Shown one piece after another: positions 11,801 through 21,338 of a stretch of 64,000 bases of DNA. Every line of letters starts with the position of its first letter. Positions within the stretch are counted from its first letter, which is position 1. The stretch is from Alopecurus myosuroides (taxonomy: Eukaryota; Streptophyta; Magnoliopsida; Poales; Poaceae). Under the pieces are notes generated by a model. It had not been told where the DNA came from. It did no database searches and saw only the letters and a list, made by a program, of their open reading frames with translations. A program made the position numbers and the translations under genes. The stretch covers positions 270,649,092 through 270,713,091 of the forward strand of contig CM054062.1 of assembly GCA_028641055.1 (NCBI GenBank). The letters run 5' to 3'.

Positions 11801-12914
11801 CGGGCTTTCCATTTGCTGCATGCACGATCTTGCGAGCCCTTGGTACCCGGGTGGAACTTTCGTAGTCGGCATTTAGGGCGGCGTGGTCTTCCAGTGCTAT
11901 GAGGGTCCCCTTTTCTTCGTGGGGCTCGATTAGCCGCGCACGCACAGCACGCGGTGCTTTGGGCTTGATGCGAAGAAGGTTGGAATGTGTTGAGTGCCCC
12001 GCTTGGTGGGAGGCATCCCATCTGGCGGGATATTCATGAGTGCGGTTGCTATGGTGCACCCCTGCAGGGTAAATCTTCTCGAGAAGCCGTGTTTTCCGCG
12101 GTTATGGATTACTTGGTGAAAGTACTGGCTAACAAGTACTCAGGACAACTTAAACCTAATGATCAACCATGTTACACCCAATGACTAATAATTTGACTAG
12201 TAATAGGTTATTCACACAATAACTTGACTCATCTTTAATACCACGGTGTGAGTTATCCTCGGATTGCTTCTTTGGCTAAAGGGGCGAGATCCAGGATGGG
12301 TTTGTTTGACGTTATCTTTCAGTTGGTTACTATCACTCGATCTTATCTCCTTTCTGATAGTTGGAAGTAATAGAATCTCTGTAGTTGGTTAGTGCAGCCT
12401 GCTGTCGCTTATTTGCAATAACCCCCCTTCCTTTCCGTTGATCCTAAAGTATTTGTATCTTGTGATGATTGGCTACGCCGGTATTCTTGTGAGTATGGGC
12501 TGTGTCCCCCTTGCCAGTACTTAACCGTACTGACCCACGAATCTCTTTCGTGGCTGCAAATTCCAACTTGCAGTCAACAGGTTTGAAGTCTGACGACGTT
12601 AGCTTGGGAATCCCTCCGGCTTGGCCTGGGCAGGGATTGGACGCTCTCGGTTATCTTCAGGACTCTTAGTCCAATTTGGATCTTGTCCGTAGACGGACGA
12701 TATGTTGTTTCTTCCGCTGTTATTTGGATCTTTGTATTGTATCAGTTGTATCCCTGGCTCTTCTGAGTCATCTTGTATCTATCTGTGCTGTTGTAATTGT
12801 GGATCATTCGTGAACTATTGTAATGTTATCATAAATGGCGACCTGGAATCGGTTATTATGCGGATTTGGCGGGAATGCTGAAATCTGCATAGTGCCCGAT
12901 CTCGGGGCGTCACA
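8876..12914 (+). repeat. 5' LTR of the nested element (4039 bp)
   Basis: Starts TGTAACGGCCGGGG and ends CTCGGGGCGTCACA. Contains A-tracts (about 9151-9180), a CA-rich stretch (about 9265-9410), a very GC-rich segment (9420-10100), an ACG/ACT-rich simple repeat (about 10676-10745) and a TATATATTTAT box near 10837 that could be the promoter. Several open frames of up to 392 codons run through the GC-rich part on both strands, but they overlap each other in every frame and show no domain; I treat them as composition artefacts. Confidence 0.92.
10676..10745 (+). repeat. Imperfect CGACTACTTC minisatellite in the LTR
   Basis: Repeats of ACTACTTCGACTACTTCCTC and variants, in the middle of the LTR. 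The same block is at 15193-15262 in the second LTR. It yields Thr/Ser-rich frames with no evidence of being translated. Confidence 0.6.
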
Positions 12915-13392
12915 AATGGTATCAGAGCCTTGGTTCCGATTCCCGATATTGTTTCGATACGAATGGTTATCGAAGCAACGGGTCCGCAAAGCCTGTAGGT
13001 TAACCTCGCTAACGGTCGTTGTTTCTAGAGTGTCAAAAACTATTTCTGCTAAACTATTTTGGGAAAAACATCTCAATAGGATTCTTGTTTTCTCCTTATC
13101 CCTATTCTATTTCCCCTCCCATCTTATTTGTTTTGGAGTCTACTCTCGTACTCAATCTTTCAAAGTGTTAGGATCCTATGTGGGTGGACGTTTTCTGAGC
13201 CTTTAACCTAATAGGTTCGCTCATCGGAAGATTCCTGGTGGAAGAACATCGTCGTCAGCCCGAGCAAGAATCTCTTGTTAGTGGTGTCGAGGAGATCAAC
13301 TGGAAGCATGAAGAATCGATAGTCGAACTTCTTTCCCCTCCCGGGTTAGCAGGTGGATTGCGAGGGCGCAATCCCTTGTTAGTGGTGTCGTC
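12915..13392 (+). other. Interior of the nested element with tRNA-iMet primer site (12917-12928)
   Basis: TGGTATCAGAGC at 12917-12928 matches the 3' end complement of plant initiator-Met tRNA and lies two bases after the 5' LTR, the canonical primer-binding arrangement. The remaining 464 bp has no frame with homology. No purine tract precedes the 3' LTR; instead the 16-bp word CTTGTTAGTGGTGTCG occurs at 13274-13289 and again at 13375-13390, just two bases before the 3' LTR. Confidence 0.88.
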
Positions 13393-16300
13393 TGTAACGG
13401 CCGGGGTTTTCCCTAACTAGGTTTCGTTCGTTGTTTTCCTTTTTCGCATCGCATGGCATCCTCATGCATCATCGTGCATTGCATTTTTTTTAAAACCCTT
13501 AAATTTGCTTTCTCTCAAACCTATTTTAATTGTCAACTCGAAAATATTTTTTGTGCATTAAAAATGTTCAAAGGGATTATCATGTAAGTTACTGTTTTAT
13601 CCAAACTATTTTACTCATGTTTTTTCTTATTTAAAACCCTCCCAAAATTCCCTCTTATTCTTTCCTGGAAAAAAAAAACAAGTTTAAAAAAAAAAAAACA
13701 CCTGTTGGGGAAGGCAACCGAACTGGGCCATCTAAGGCCCAGCCGGCCACCCCACCCAAACCCTAGACCTAACCCAGACGCACGCACACACCCCACACAA
13801 ACACACAACGCACCCAGGCCACCTAACACACACCACGCAACACACCGACCGCACCCAACACAACTCACGCACACACACACGCACAAAGACACCCAACGCA
13901 CACACACGACACAGGACTCACGCACGCACGGGAGCGGACAGGGATCGATCGAGCGATCCCCTCGACCCCGTCGTCCTCCTCCTGCCCGCACGCCATCCTC
14001 TCGCCTCCCTGCTCCCCTTCTCCTCGCTCGTCCCCAACCTCCAGTCGCCGCCTCCACCCGCCTCCCGCCGGGGAGCGCCGCCACCTGCGCCTCCTCCCGT
14101 CCGCCGGCCGTCGCCCTCTCCCCAAGCTCCGCCGCCCCCTCCCTCTTGCTGCTCGCGCCGCCGCCAAGGAAGGCCGCGGCCGCCCTGCTCCTCACCGGCC
14201 GTGGCGCCGCCGCCGCTCCCCACTCAACCCTCGCCTCCGCCTGCGCCGCCAACCCAGGTCCCCTGGCCTGCCATGGATGCCTCCTACCGGTCGGGAGGCC
14301 AGCTGCACCACGGAGGCGACCGGACCGGCTCTGATGCCCGCCCAAGACCTCCCCCTCGCCGCAGCGCCTCCGCCTCGAGGCCTCCTCTCCGTCCGCGGCG
14401 CCGTCCAGGAGCGCCGCTCGCATGCGCGCCCTCCTCCCGAGCTCCGCCCCCATGGCAGGAGCCGAGCTCCCCCACAGCTGCCCCGCGCCGGTCACCGCCA
14501 TGGCCGACGTGGACGACCTCTGGCCGCCCCCAGCGCGCCTTCGCTGTCTCACCTTCGACGCCCGCGCCTTCACCGTCGAACGCGGCCCCTTCGCTCGTCG
14601 CCCCGTGACCGTCTGATGCCTCTGCCCGAGCTCGACCTCGACGCCCGCCGAGTGTTCGACACAAGTCCCGCAAGGGGCTTGGCGCTTCGCGGGTTCCTGA
14701 TCGTGCTTGTGAACCGTCGCGGCGACCGCGTTAATCCGTTGTGTGCATGTTTTCCGCCGCAGCCGTCTTTTTTTGTCTCGTCGTGACATCTTCTGTGGTG
14801 GCCGCCTTCGCGCGCGTCGTCAAAGTCCCGTCGCCAAGTCCGACACTTTGACGATGCCCGTGTGGAGATGTAATGGCGCACCTTCCGAGTTCCTCGTCGA
14901 CAAGTACACGGACGCCAAGTTCTCCATCGACCTCGTAGACATGTTGTCGCCAAGATCACCATCGACTCCGAAGTCCGGGACCTCTGATTTCACCACCGAC
15001 CCCGAAGACGATGATGTTGCGGATTCGCCCACGACTACTACGACTACACCGGCTCCGGATGTTGAACGACTACGTCGACGACGATGATCGTGTGGTTTGA
15101 GAACGAACGTCTACTTCCTCTTCGGACCTCGATGAAAAGATCGACAACGACCACCGATGACGTGAACGATTACCTCGGCGACGGAACGAGAACGACTACT
15201 TCGACTACTTCCTCGACGTCGACTACTTCCTCTGCTACTACTACGTCGGCTACTTCGTCCACGTCCCGAACACTCCGGCGTTGTTCCGAAGATCTCCTTC
15301 TTTCCGGCGTTGACCCCGGCGATCCTCTCCACACGTGCGAACCCAAACCCTTATATATTTATGCCCTATTTTCTATAACGTATCAACTATATTTAAAATG
15401 TCATCGCATCATGTTTGCATTGCATTTGGTGGGTTCGGGTAATAGTAATGACACCTAATAATTAAATATGGAATGTGTTGGGGATGTTGTTATATAATTG
15501 TCCCTATTCCATTTAACATTGACTAACTCATTTTTATCTTGTTTTTGCCATGTTAAATCAACATTTAATATTGTGGGTAGATAAACAACTTGAACCAATC
15601 TTTATTTCTCCGGACTCCGGTTCCGATTAAATTGCTTAAGTTGTTTCCTCTCCGTTGCATCTTGCCATGTCATGCATATAAAATAGGATCATGCTGGATC
15701 TTTTGCCGTCGTAGTAATTGTTGCATCCGGTGTTTCTTTTAGTTCGTTGCTTCTTCCCGGATAGGACGTTGAGATGATGTGAGCAACGACAAGTTCTGCT
15801 ACCTTGCGGGATCTCAGGCAAGTATAAGTATACTCACTTGCTGCCAAATGGCTGCCTTTCATCACTTGTTACCGATATTCTCCGTTGTTCTTTTCTGCTA
15901 GCCTTAGTAGTAGTTGTTTCTGTTACGAACCTATCACATGAATCCTTTAAACCTGATATTGCCTCACCTCCACTCCTATAACCTTTGCTTGAGCCTGTGT
16001 CTTACTATCTTGCTTAGGGTTGCTTTTGCTCGAGCTCGTTGTCGGTTACTTCTTTTACTATCGTGCTCTTTTATTATCGTACCGGGGCTCGAAGTTAATC
16101 AATCAATCCTGTTAATGCTAATGTTAATAATAAATTTGACGATAAGGCACCGGCGGGAGGCCCACGGGTGGTTTTGAGGCCCGCTAGTGTCGACCCCCTA
16201 ATTAGGAAAAGGGTCTTGTCTACTGATCCATGATGAGCGCACTACCCGCATTTGGGGAGTATGGGCTCCCCCTCAGTTTGACTCGATTCGCATCTCGTCC

Positions 16301-17431
16301 AAATCGCCGTACTAGTTCGGGCTTTCCATTTGCTGCATGCACGATCTTGCGAGCCCTTGGTACCCGGGTGGAACTTTCGTAGTCGGCATTTAGGGCGGCG
16401 TGGTCTTCCAGTGCTATGAGGGTCCCCTTTTCTTCGTGGGGCTCGATTAGCCGCGCACGCACAGCACGCGGTGCTTTGGGCTTGATGCGAAGAAGGTTGG
16501 AATGTGTTGAGTGCCCCGCTTGGTGGGAGGCATCCCATCTGGCGGGATATTCATGAGTGCGGTTGCTATGGTGCACCCCTGCAGGGTAAATCTTCTCGAG
16601 AAGCCGTGTTTTCCGCGGTTATGGATTACTTGGTGAAAGTACTGGCTAACAAGTACTCAGGACAACTTAAACCTAATGATCAACCATGTTACACCCAATG
16701 ACTAATAATTTGACTAGTAATAGGTTATTCACACAATAACTTGACTCATCTTTAATACCACGGTGTGAGTTATCCTCGGATTGCTTCTTTGGCTAAAGGG
16801 GCGAGATCCAGGATGGGTTTGTTTGACGTTATCTTTCAGTTGGTTACTATCACTCGATCTTATCTCCTTTCTGATAGTTGGAAGTAATAGAATCTCTGTA
16901 GTTGGTTAGTGCAGCCTGCTGTCGCTTATTTGCAATAACCCCCCTTCCTTTCCGTTGATCCTAAAGTATTTGTATCTTGTGATGATTGGCTACGCCGGTA
17001 TTCTTGTGAGTATGGGCTGTGTCCCCCTTGCCAGTACTTAACCGTACTGACCCACGAATCTCTTTCGTGGCTGCAAATTCCAACTTGCAGTCAACAGGTT
17101 TGAAGTCTGACGACGTTAGCTTGGGAATCCCTCCGGCTTGGCCTGGGCAGGGATTGGACGCTCTCGGTTATCTTCAGGACTCTTAGTCCAATTTGGATCT
17201 TGTCCGTAGACGGACGATATGTTGTTTCTTCCGCTGTTATTTGGATCTTTGTATTGTATCAGTTGTATCCCTGGCTCTTCTGAGTCATCTTGTATCTATC
17301 TGTGCTGTTGTAATTGTGGATCATTCGTGAACTATTGTAATGTTATCATAAATGGCGACCTGGAATCGGTTATTATGCGGATTTGGCGGGAATGCTGAAA
17401 TCTGCATAGTGCCCGATCTCGGGGCGTCACA
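13393..17431 (+). repeat. 3' LTR of the nested element (4039 bp)
   Basis: Offset exactly 4517 bp from the 5' LTR. All open frames in the first LTR recur here with identical peptides, apart from frames crossing the two poly-A tracts, where one tract has lost and the other gained a base. It ends at 17431, and TCTCG follows. Confidence 0.92.
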
Positions 17432-17493
17432 TCTCGGCTTGTCTTTGTGTTTCTTTCTTCGCTACTCTGCTGACCGTGCTTTGCTCTTCTCAG

Positions 17494-17874
17494 AAGATCA
17501 TAAGAAGTTTGCTGAGGAACATCAAGATTGCCTCAAACCTGCTGAGGTGCAGCAGCAATTGTCCAGCCAGGCAGTCGAGCTGCAGAAAGAACATGCTACC
17601 GAGATGGAGAAGCTCCAAGTCCAGCTGCGCACTGCGCTCCAGGATGCTATCAACATTGCTGCCGAAAGGGATAGAATAATCGCCGAGAAGGCAAAGAGCG
17701 AAACAACAGCCAAGGCCAAGGAGAAAGCCCTCGAGCAGGAGTGCGAGGTGCTGAAGAAAAGCAATGTCGATCTCTTTGCTCAGCTGAACGGGCTCCGCCT
17801 GATTGAAGAGAGGCACCTAGCCAACGAGGAAACATGGAAGAACCAGCTGCAAGGGCTGCGCCACGACTTGAACA
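17494..17874 (+). CDS. Exon 7 of the antisense gene, coiled coil
   Basis: Begins after CTTCTCAG and ends before GTAAGTG. The frame continues from exon 6 across the nested insertion. The 127 codons are almost entirely charged, heptad-like sequence (SSQAVELQKEHATEMEKLQ, EKALEQECEVLKKS), predicting a coiled coil and oligomerisation. The intron splice sites on both sides of the nested element are preserved, so splicing could in principle still remove it. Confidence 0.65.
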
Positions 17875-17971
17875 GTAAGTGCTCTCTTCTCTTTGCTTCA
17901 CTGCTTCCTCTTGTTCCTCTGCTACTCGTTTCGTATCTCTACTCTGTTATTGTTTCTGATCTTCTCGATAG

Positions 17972-18891
17972 CTCTTGCAGGAGTCTTCCCCGACCTCGAG
18001 TCTTCTTGCGTGCCTGCCCTAGCAAAGGTCCGAGCAGCTCGCGCTGAGAAGGGCGAGCCTTTGGACACCAGAGCAGAAATCGAGGAGAGCATCCTGATTA
18101 TGCAAGGGCAGTTCCCGCGGCTAGCGGGCGTGGGCACCGAGCTGGTGCGCGTCGCCTTCCAGATCCACAACCTTTTCTAGCCTCATGACTCTGCGCCAAC
18201 AACAATCTCCGGACTTGCCTTGAAGCTGCAGCGCGTGAAAGCCGAGCTGAAGAAATGGCGCGCATCGGGAGCTCGGGCCGGCGCGGACATGATGCTTCTA
18301 TTTATCACCAGCTGGTATGAAAACCTTAATCTGTAGATTGTCCGTGAGATGCGCCAGGACTCCAAGTGGGAGAAGAATCCCGACTGCGTGGCTATCCGCC
18401 AGCTGGTCGCTCACGAGGTCGCTCAGTATGCTGACACTGCGACCTTCATCGACGGCCTCACCGAGCCCGACACCGAGGTGGACGAAGGCGAGGAGGAGGA
18501 CGAAGACGAAGAGACGGACACAGAGGAGCTGGACCTGAGCTGCTTCGAGTCTCCTGGTGACAAGGCCGGGAAGGGGAAGGCCGCGGTCGTCGCGGGTAGC
18601 GATGAGGAAGACGAGAACGAGAATATGTCGATTGACACCTCCGCGCTCGAGTTCGGCACCTCGTCAGGAGCTGTCCTCGACGACACCGTCAGCCTTCGCG
18701 CCCAAGCCACCGAGCCCGACGCCGAGCTAGCGAAGACTGTCCCCGTCAACCTGGAAGCGGACGCGACCAAGGCCAGGGCCGAGGACGAAGCTGCGAAGAC
18801 TGTTGACGCCAGCTCGGAGGCAGACGCGACCAAGGCCACTACTGAAGATGAGGCAACTAAGGCCAGCACCGAGAACGCCGCCTCGACCTGA
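17972..18891 (+). pseudogene. Exon 8 of the antisense gene with two in-frame TAG codons
   Basis: Frame A|CT CTT GCA continues from exon 7. TAG at 18178-18180 and TAG at 18334-18336 lie exactly in frame (156 bp apart). Coding character continues through both (TISGLALKLQRVKAELKKW between them; IVREMRQDSKWEKNPDC after them). The C-terminal third is acidic (EGEEEDEDEETDTEELD) and then has repeats of ATKA/AKTV type ending at TGA 18889-18891. Both stops can be single C-to-T changes of CAG. Confidence 0.7.
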
Positions 18892-19544
18892 ATCTGTCCT
18901 GCAGCTCATTCCTCAAACACTTATCAGATCCCCGGGATGCCGGGTGCAAATGTATCAAACTATTTATGCCGTTTGCTACTCATTTTTATTCACACTTGTT
19001 GTTTTCAACTTAATCATTTTCTTCAGCCTTGGCTCGATGCCGGGTTGCGTTATCATGCGAGTCCCCGAGTTGCATTTCTTATTCACTCTCTCTTTTTGTC
19101 TCAGCTCTACCCGCAACTTGTTGATTTTTTGGTATTCGAGTCACAAGAGTCAAAGAGTAGAGCTGCAAATACTTAGCCGCTTAGAAACAATCATAGTAAC
19201 GCAGCCGACCACTTAGCCGAAAAGACAAGACAAAGAACAGTAGTAAATGCACCCTACTCGGTTCCTGCACTCCTTTCTTCCTTAGCAATTTTTCTTGTGC
19301 TCATTGACCTTTTGCTTGTTCTCTTGCTTGCCATGAAGCCGGGTTTCGGACAGCAGCAGAGTCGAAGAGTTGGCATGTAGGTTTAAACACAATACTCAAT
19401 GTACTTTTGAATTTTGAGGTAGAGCAACCGAATAGGCAAAAAGTGAAGCCGAGTAGAAACACTTAGAGCAATTTTGGACGAGGGCAGTCCCCGAGTTCAA
19501 TTTCAGATTACGGAGTAGAATTGAGAGTACATACACATCTTTGC
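18892..19544. other. Non-coding gap between convergent antisense gene and pol
   Basis: AT-rich stretch between the 3' end of the antisense gene and the 3' end of integrase. It probably holds both 3' untranslated regions. A further GGCAGTCCCCGAG word occurs at about 19484. No gene seen. Confidence 0.5.
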
Positions 19545-21338
19545 TCACGAATGAAAGCGACGAAGTAGGGCTACATTCCAAGGGCGCTTGAACTCCTCTC
19601 CAGCTTTATCTACCCTGTTCGCCTGTGATGGGCGCGCATCTACAAGATAGTATGGATCGTTGTGCAGCGCTTTGCTCACAATGAAGGGCCCTTCCCATGG
19701 AGGAGACAGTTTGTGCATCCCGGCTGTGCGCTGCACAAGCCTAAGGACCATGTCTCCTTCTCGGAAAACCCTTGGGTTCACCTTTCGGCTATGATAACGC
19801 CGCAGGTTTTGCTGGTAGATAGCCGAACGTGACAGAGTAAGCTCTCTTGCTTCTTCGAGCAGGTCAACGTCGTCTTCTCGAGCTTCTCTCGCCTCTACCT
19901 CAGTGTAGAGGGTTACTCGAGGGGAGTCATGCTCCAAGTCTATTGGCAACACGGCCTCAGCCCCGTATACCAAGAAGAATGGCGTGTAGCCGGTTGACCG
20001 GTTAGGGGTAGTCCTTAGACTCCACAACACCGCTGGCAACTCGTCTAGCCAACACCCAGGTGTTTTCAGCAGTGGCTCAATCAGCCTTGGCTTTATGCCT
20101 GCCAGTACCATGCCGTTTGCTCTTTCCACTTGTCCATTGGAGGCTGGATGCGCAACAGACGCAACATCTAGTCGGATGTGCTTATCTCTGCAGAACCGCA
20201 CCATTGCCCCCTCTGCGAAATTTGTGCCGTTGTCGGTGATGATGCTGTGCGGGTAGCCATATCTCAGGATCACATCCTTCAAGAATTTCACAGCTGTGGC
20301 CCCATCGCACTTCCGAATGGGCTTCACTTCGATCCACTTGGTGAACTTGTCCACCATGACCAAGATGTGTGTCATGTTGCCTTTGGCCGGCTTGAAGGGG
20401 CCAACCATATCCAGGCACCATACGGCAAACGGCCATGTGATAGGAATTGTCTTCAGCTCGGAAGCAGGCATGTGAATCTTACTCGCGAACATCTGGCAGC
20501 CATTGCACTTCCTCACGATGTCTTCAGCTTGCTGCAGAGCTGTGAGCCAGTAGAAGCCATGCCGAAAAGCTTTCTTGACCAATGCCCGAGAAGAGGCGTG
20601 GTGCCCGCACTCTCCTTGGTGTATTTCCAGCAGAATTTCTCCTCCTTCTTCTGGGTTCATACAACGTTGCAGCACGCCGGTGGCACTTCTTTTGTGCAGC
20701 ACATCTCGGAATATAGTGTAGCCCTTGGATCTTCTCTGAATCTGTCTTGCGGCCACTTCATCTTCTGGCAGAGTACCGTCCCTTAGAAAGGATAATATGG
20801 GCATGGCCCAACTCGGTGTCTCCCGTGTGGGAAACACTGGTTCGTCCACTTCCATTGGGACAGACACCTCTGGTTGCTCTTTAGGGATGGGAGCACTTCT
20901 CTGGAGCCCTGATCGATTGGCGAGGACCTCCTCAATGAATGCGACAGTCCTCGGGTTAAGGACAACAGTCCCCGAGTATGGAGTGGCAGTCCCCGAGTAA
21001 GGAGTGGCAGTCCCCGAGTAAGGACTGGCAGTCCCCGAGTAAGGAATGGCAATCCCCGAGTAGAGGACGGCAGTCCCCGAGTTGGGAGCAGCAGTCCCCG
21101 GGTAAGGAATGGCAGTCCCCGAGTTGGGAGCAGCAGTCCCCGGGTTTCCTGTAGCATTCTCCCAGTCAATCTCCATGGGATCAGATTCCTCGCTTGGCAG
21201 AGAAGGAACAAATATAGATTCCGAGTTGGGGGAGGGCTTGATGGATGGCTTCCTCAAGTGCTCCAAGGCAACCCCCGCCGGGATGGATTGCCGAGAAGAT
21301 CCCAACTTGGACAACTCGTCTTCCGCTTCGTTCTCTGC
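19545..21338 (-). CDS. Integrase segment of the Tat pol frame
   Basis: Open from just after the in-frame TGA (21339-21341) to a stop at 19545. The N-terminal 55 codons link to RNase H; then comes a ten-unit 7-residue repeat; then the HHCC zinc domain (HQGECGHH...CNGCQMF); then the catalytic core with Asp in VWCLDMVGPF, Asp in SIITDNGTNF and Glu in NGQVERANG (DD35E type); then the C-terminal domain with GDMVLR and WEGPFIV. No chromodomain follows, as expected for Tat. It inserts the cDNA into host DNA as part of the Gag-Pol polyprotein. It lies in the same frame as RT-RNase H, so the single TGA is the only break between them. Confidence 0.9.
   Translation of the reverse strand, partial: AENEAEDELSKLGSSRQSIPAGVALEHLRKPSIKPSPNSESIFVPSLPSEESDPMEIDWENATGNPGTAAPNSGTAIPYPGTAAPNSGTAVLYSGIAIPYSGTASPYSGTATPYSGTATPYSGTVVLNPRTVAFIEEVLANRSGLQRSAPIPKEQPEVSVPMEVDEPVFPTRETPSWAMPILSFLRDGTLPEDEVAARQIQRRSKGYTIFRDVLHKRSATGVLQRCMNPEEGGEILLEIHQGECGHHASSRALVKKAFRHGFYWLTALQQAEDIVRKCNGCQMFASKIHMPASELKTIPITWPFAVWCLDMVGPFKPAKGNMTHILVMVDKFTKWIEVKPIRKCDGATAVKFLKDVILRYGYPHSIITDNGTNFAEGAMVRFCRDKHIRLDVASVAHPASNGQVERANGMVLAGIKPRLIEPLLKTPGCWLDELPAVLWSLRTTPNRSTGYTPFFLVYGAEAVLPIDLEHDSPRVTLYTEVEAREAREDDVDLLEEARELTLSRSAIYQQNLRRYHSRKVNPRVFREGDMVLRLVQRTAGMHKLSPPWEGPFIVSKALHNDPYYLVDARPSQANRVDKAGEEFKRPWNVALLRRFHS
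20937..21146 (-). repeat. 21-bp minisatellite of polypurine-tract-like units in the pol frame
   Basis: Ten 21-bp units on the minus strand, encoding (Y/N)(S/P)GTAxP repeats. Each unit holds CGGGGACTGCC or a close variant, and CGGGGACTGC is also the sequence directly before the 3' LTR (4520-4532). The array is in frame and lies between RNase H and integrase. Confidence 0.88.

Larger units (their letters stand above)
8876..17431 (+). mobile_element. Non-autonomous LTR element with 4-kb LTRs and a 478-bp interior, nested in the Tat element
   Basis: Two direct repeats of 4039 bp (8876-12914 and 13393-17431) start TGTAACGG and end GGGCGTCACA. TCTCG flanks both ends. The interior (12915-13392) begins two bases after the LTR with an initiator-Met tRNA primer site, fixing plus-strand orientation, but holds no gag or pol. 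About 1 kb of the LTR (roughly 11330-12350) matches, inverted, the LTR of the Tekay-type element at 31587-35969 (near 32330-33330), so it is probably a Tekay/Del-related non-autonomous derivative (LARD-like by its long LTRs). The LTRs differ only in poly-A tract lengths as far as I can see, so it inserted very recently. Confidence 0.9.
5220..18891 (+). pseudogene. Antisense spliced gene of the Tat element (putative gypsy-type transposase domain), broken
   Basis: Eight exons can be joined by GT-AG rules with reading phase preserved: 5220-6128, 6464-6647, 6736-6943, 7043-8354, 8535-8691, 8773-8856, 17494-17874, 17972-18891. Exon 1 encodes the domain annotated in grasses as 'Transposase (putative) gypsy type' (PF04195-like). 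Exons 2-4 are acidic and Lys/Ala/Glu-rich with basic stretches such as KRTG and KKKKP; exon 7 is a long coiled coil; exon 8 ends in an acidic, repetitive tail (ATKA..EDEA repeats). Two in-frame TAG codons (18178-18180 and 18334-18336) interrupt exon 8, each explicable as CAG to TAG. The intron after exon 6 is enlarged by an 8.56-kb LTR element. Function is unknown; similar antisense genes are known in Tat/Ogre elements. The gene is opposite to gag-pol and converges on it. Confidence 0.75.
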
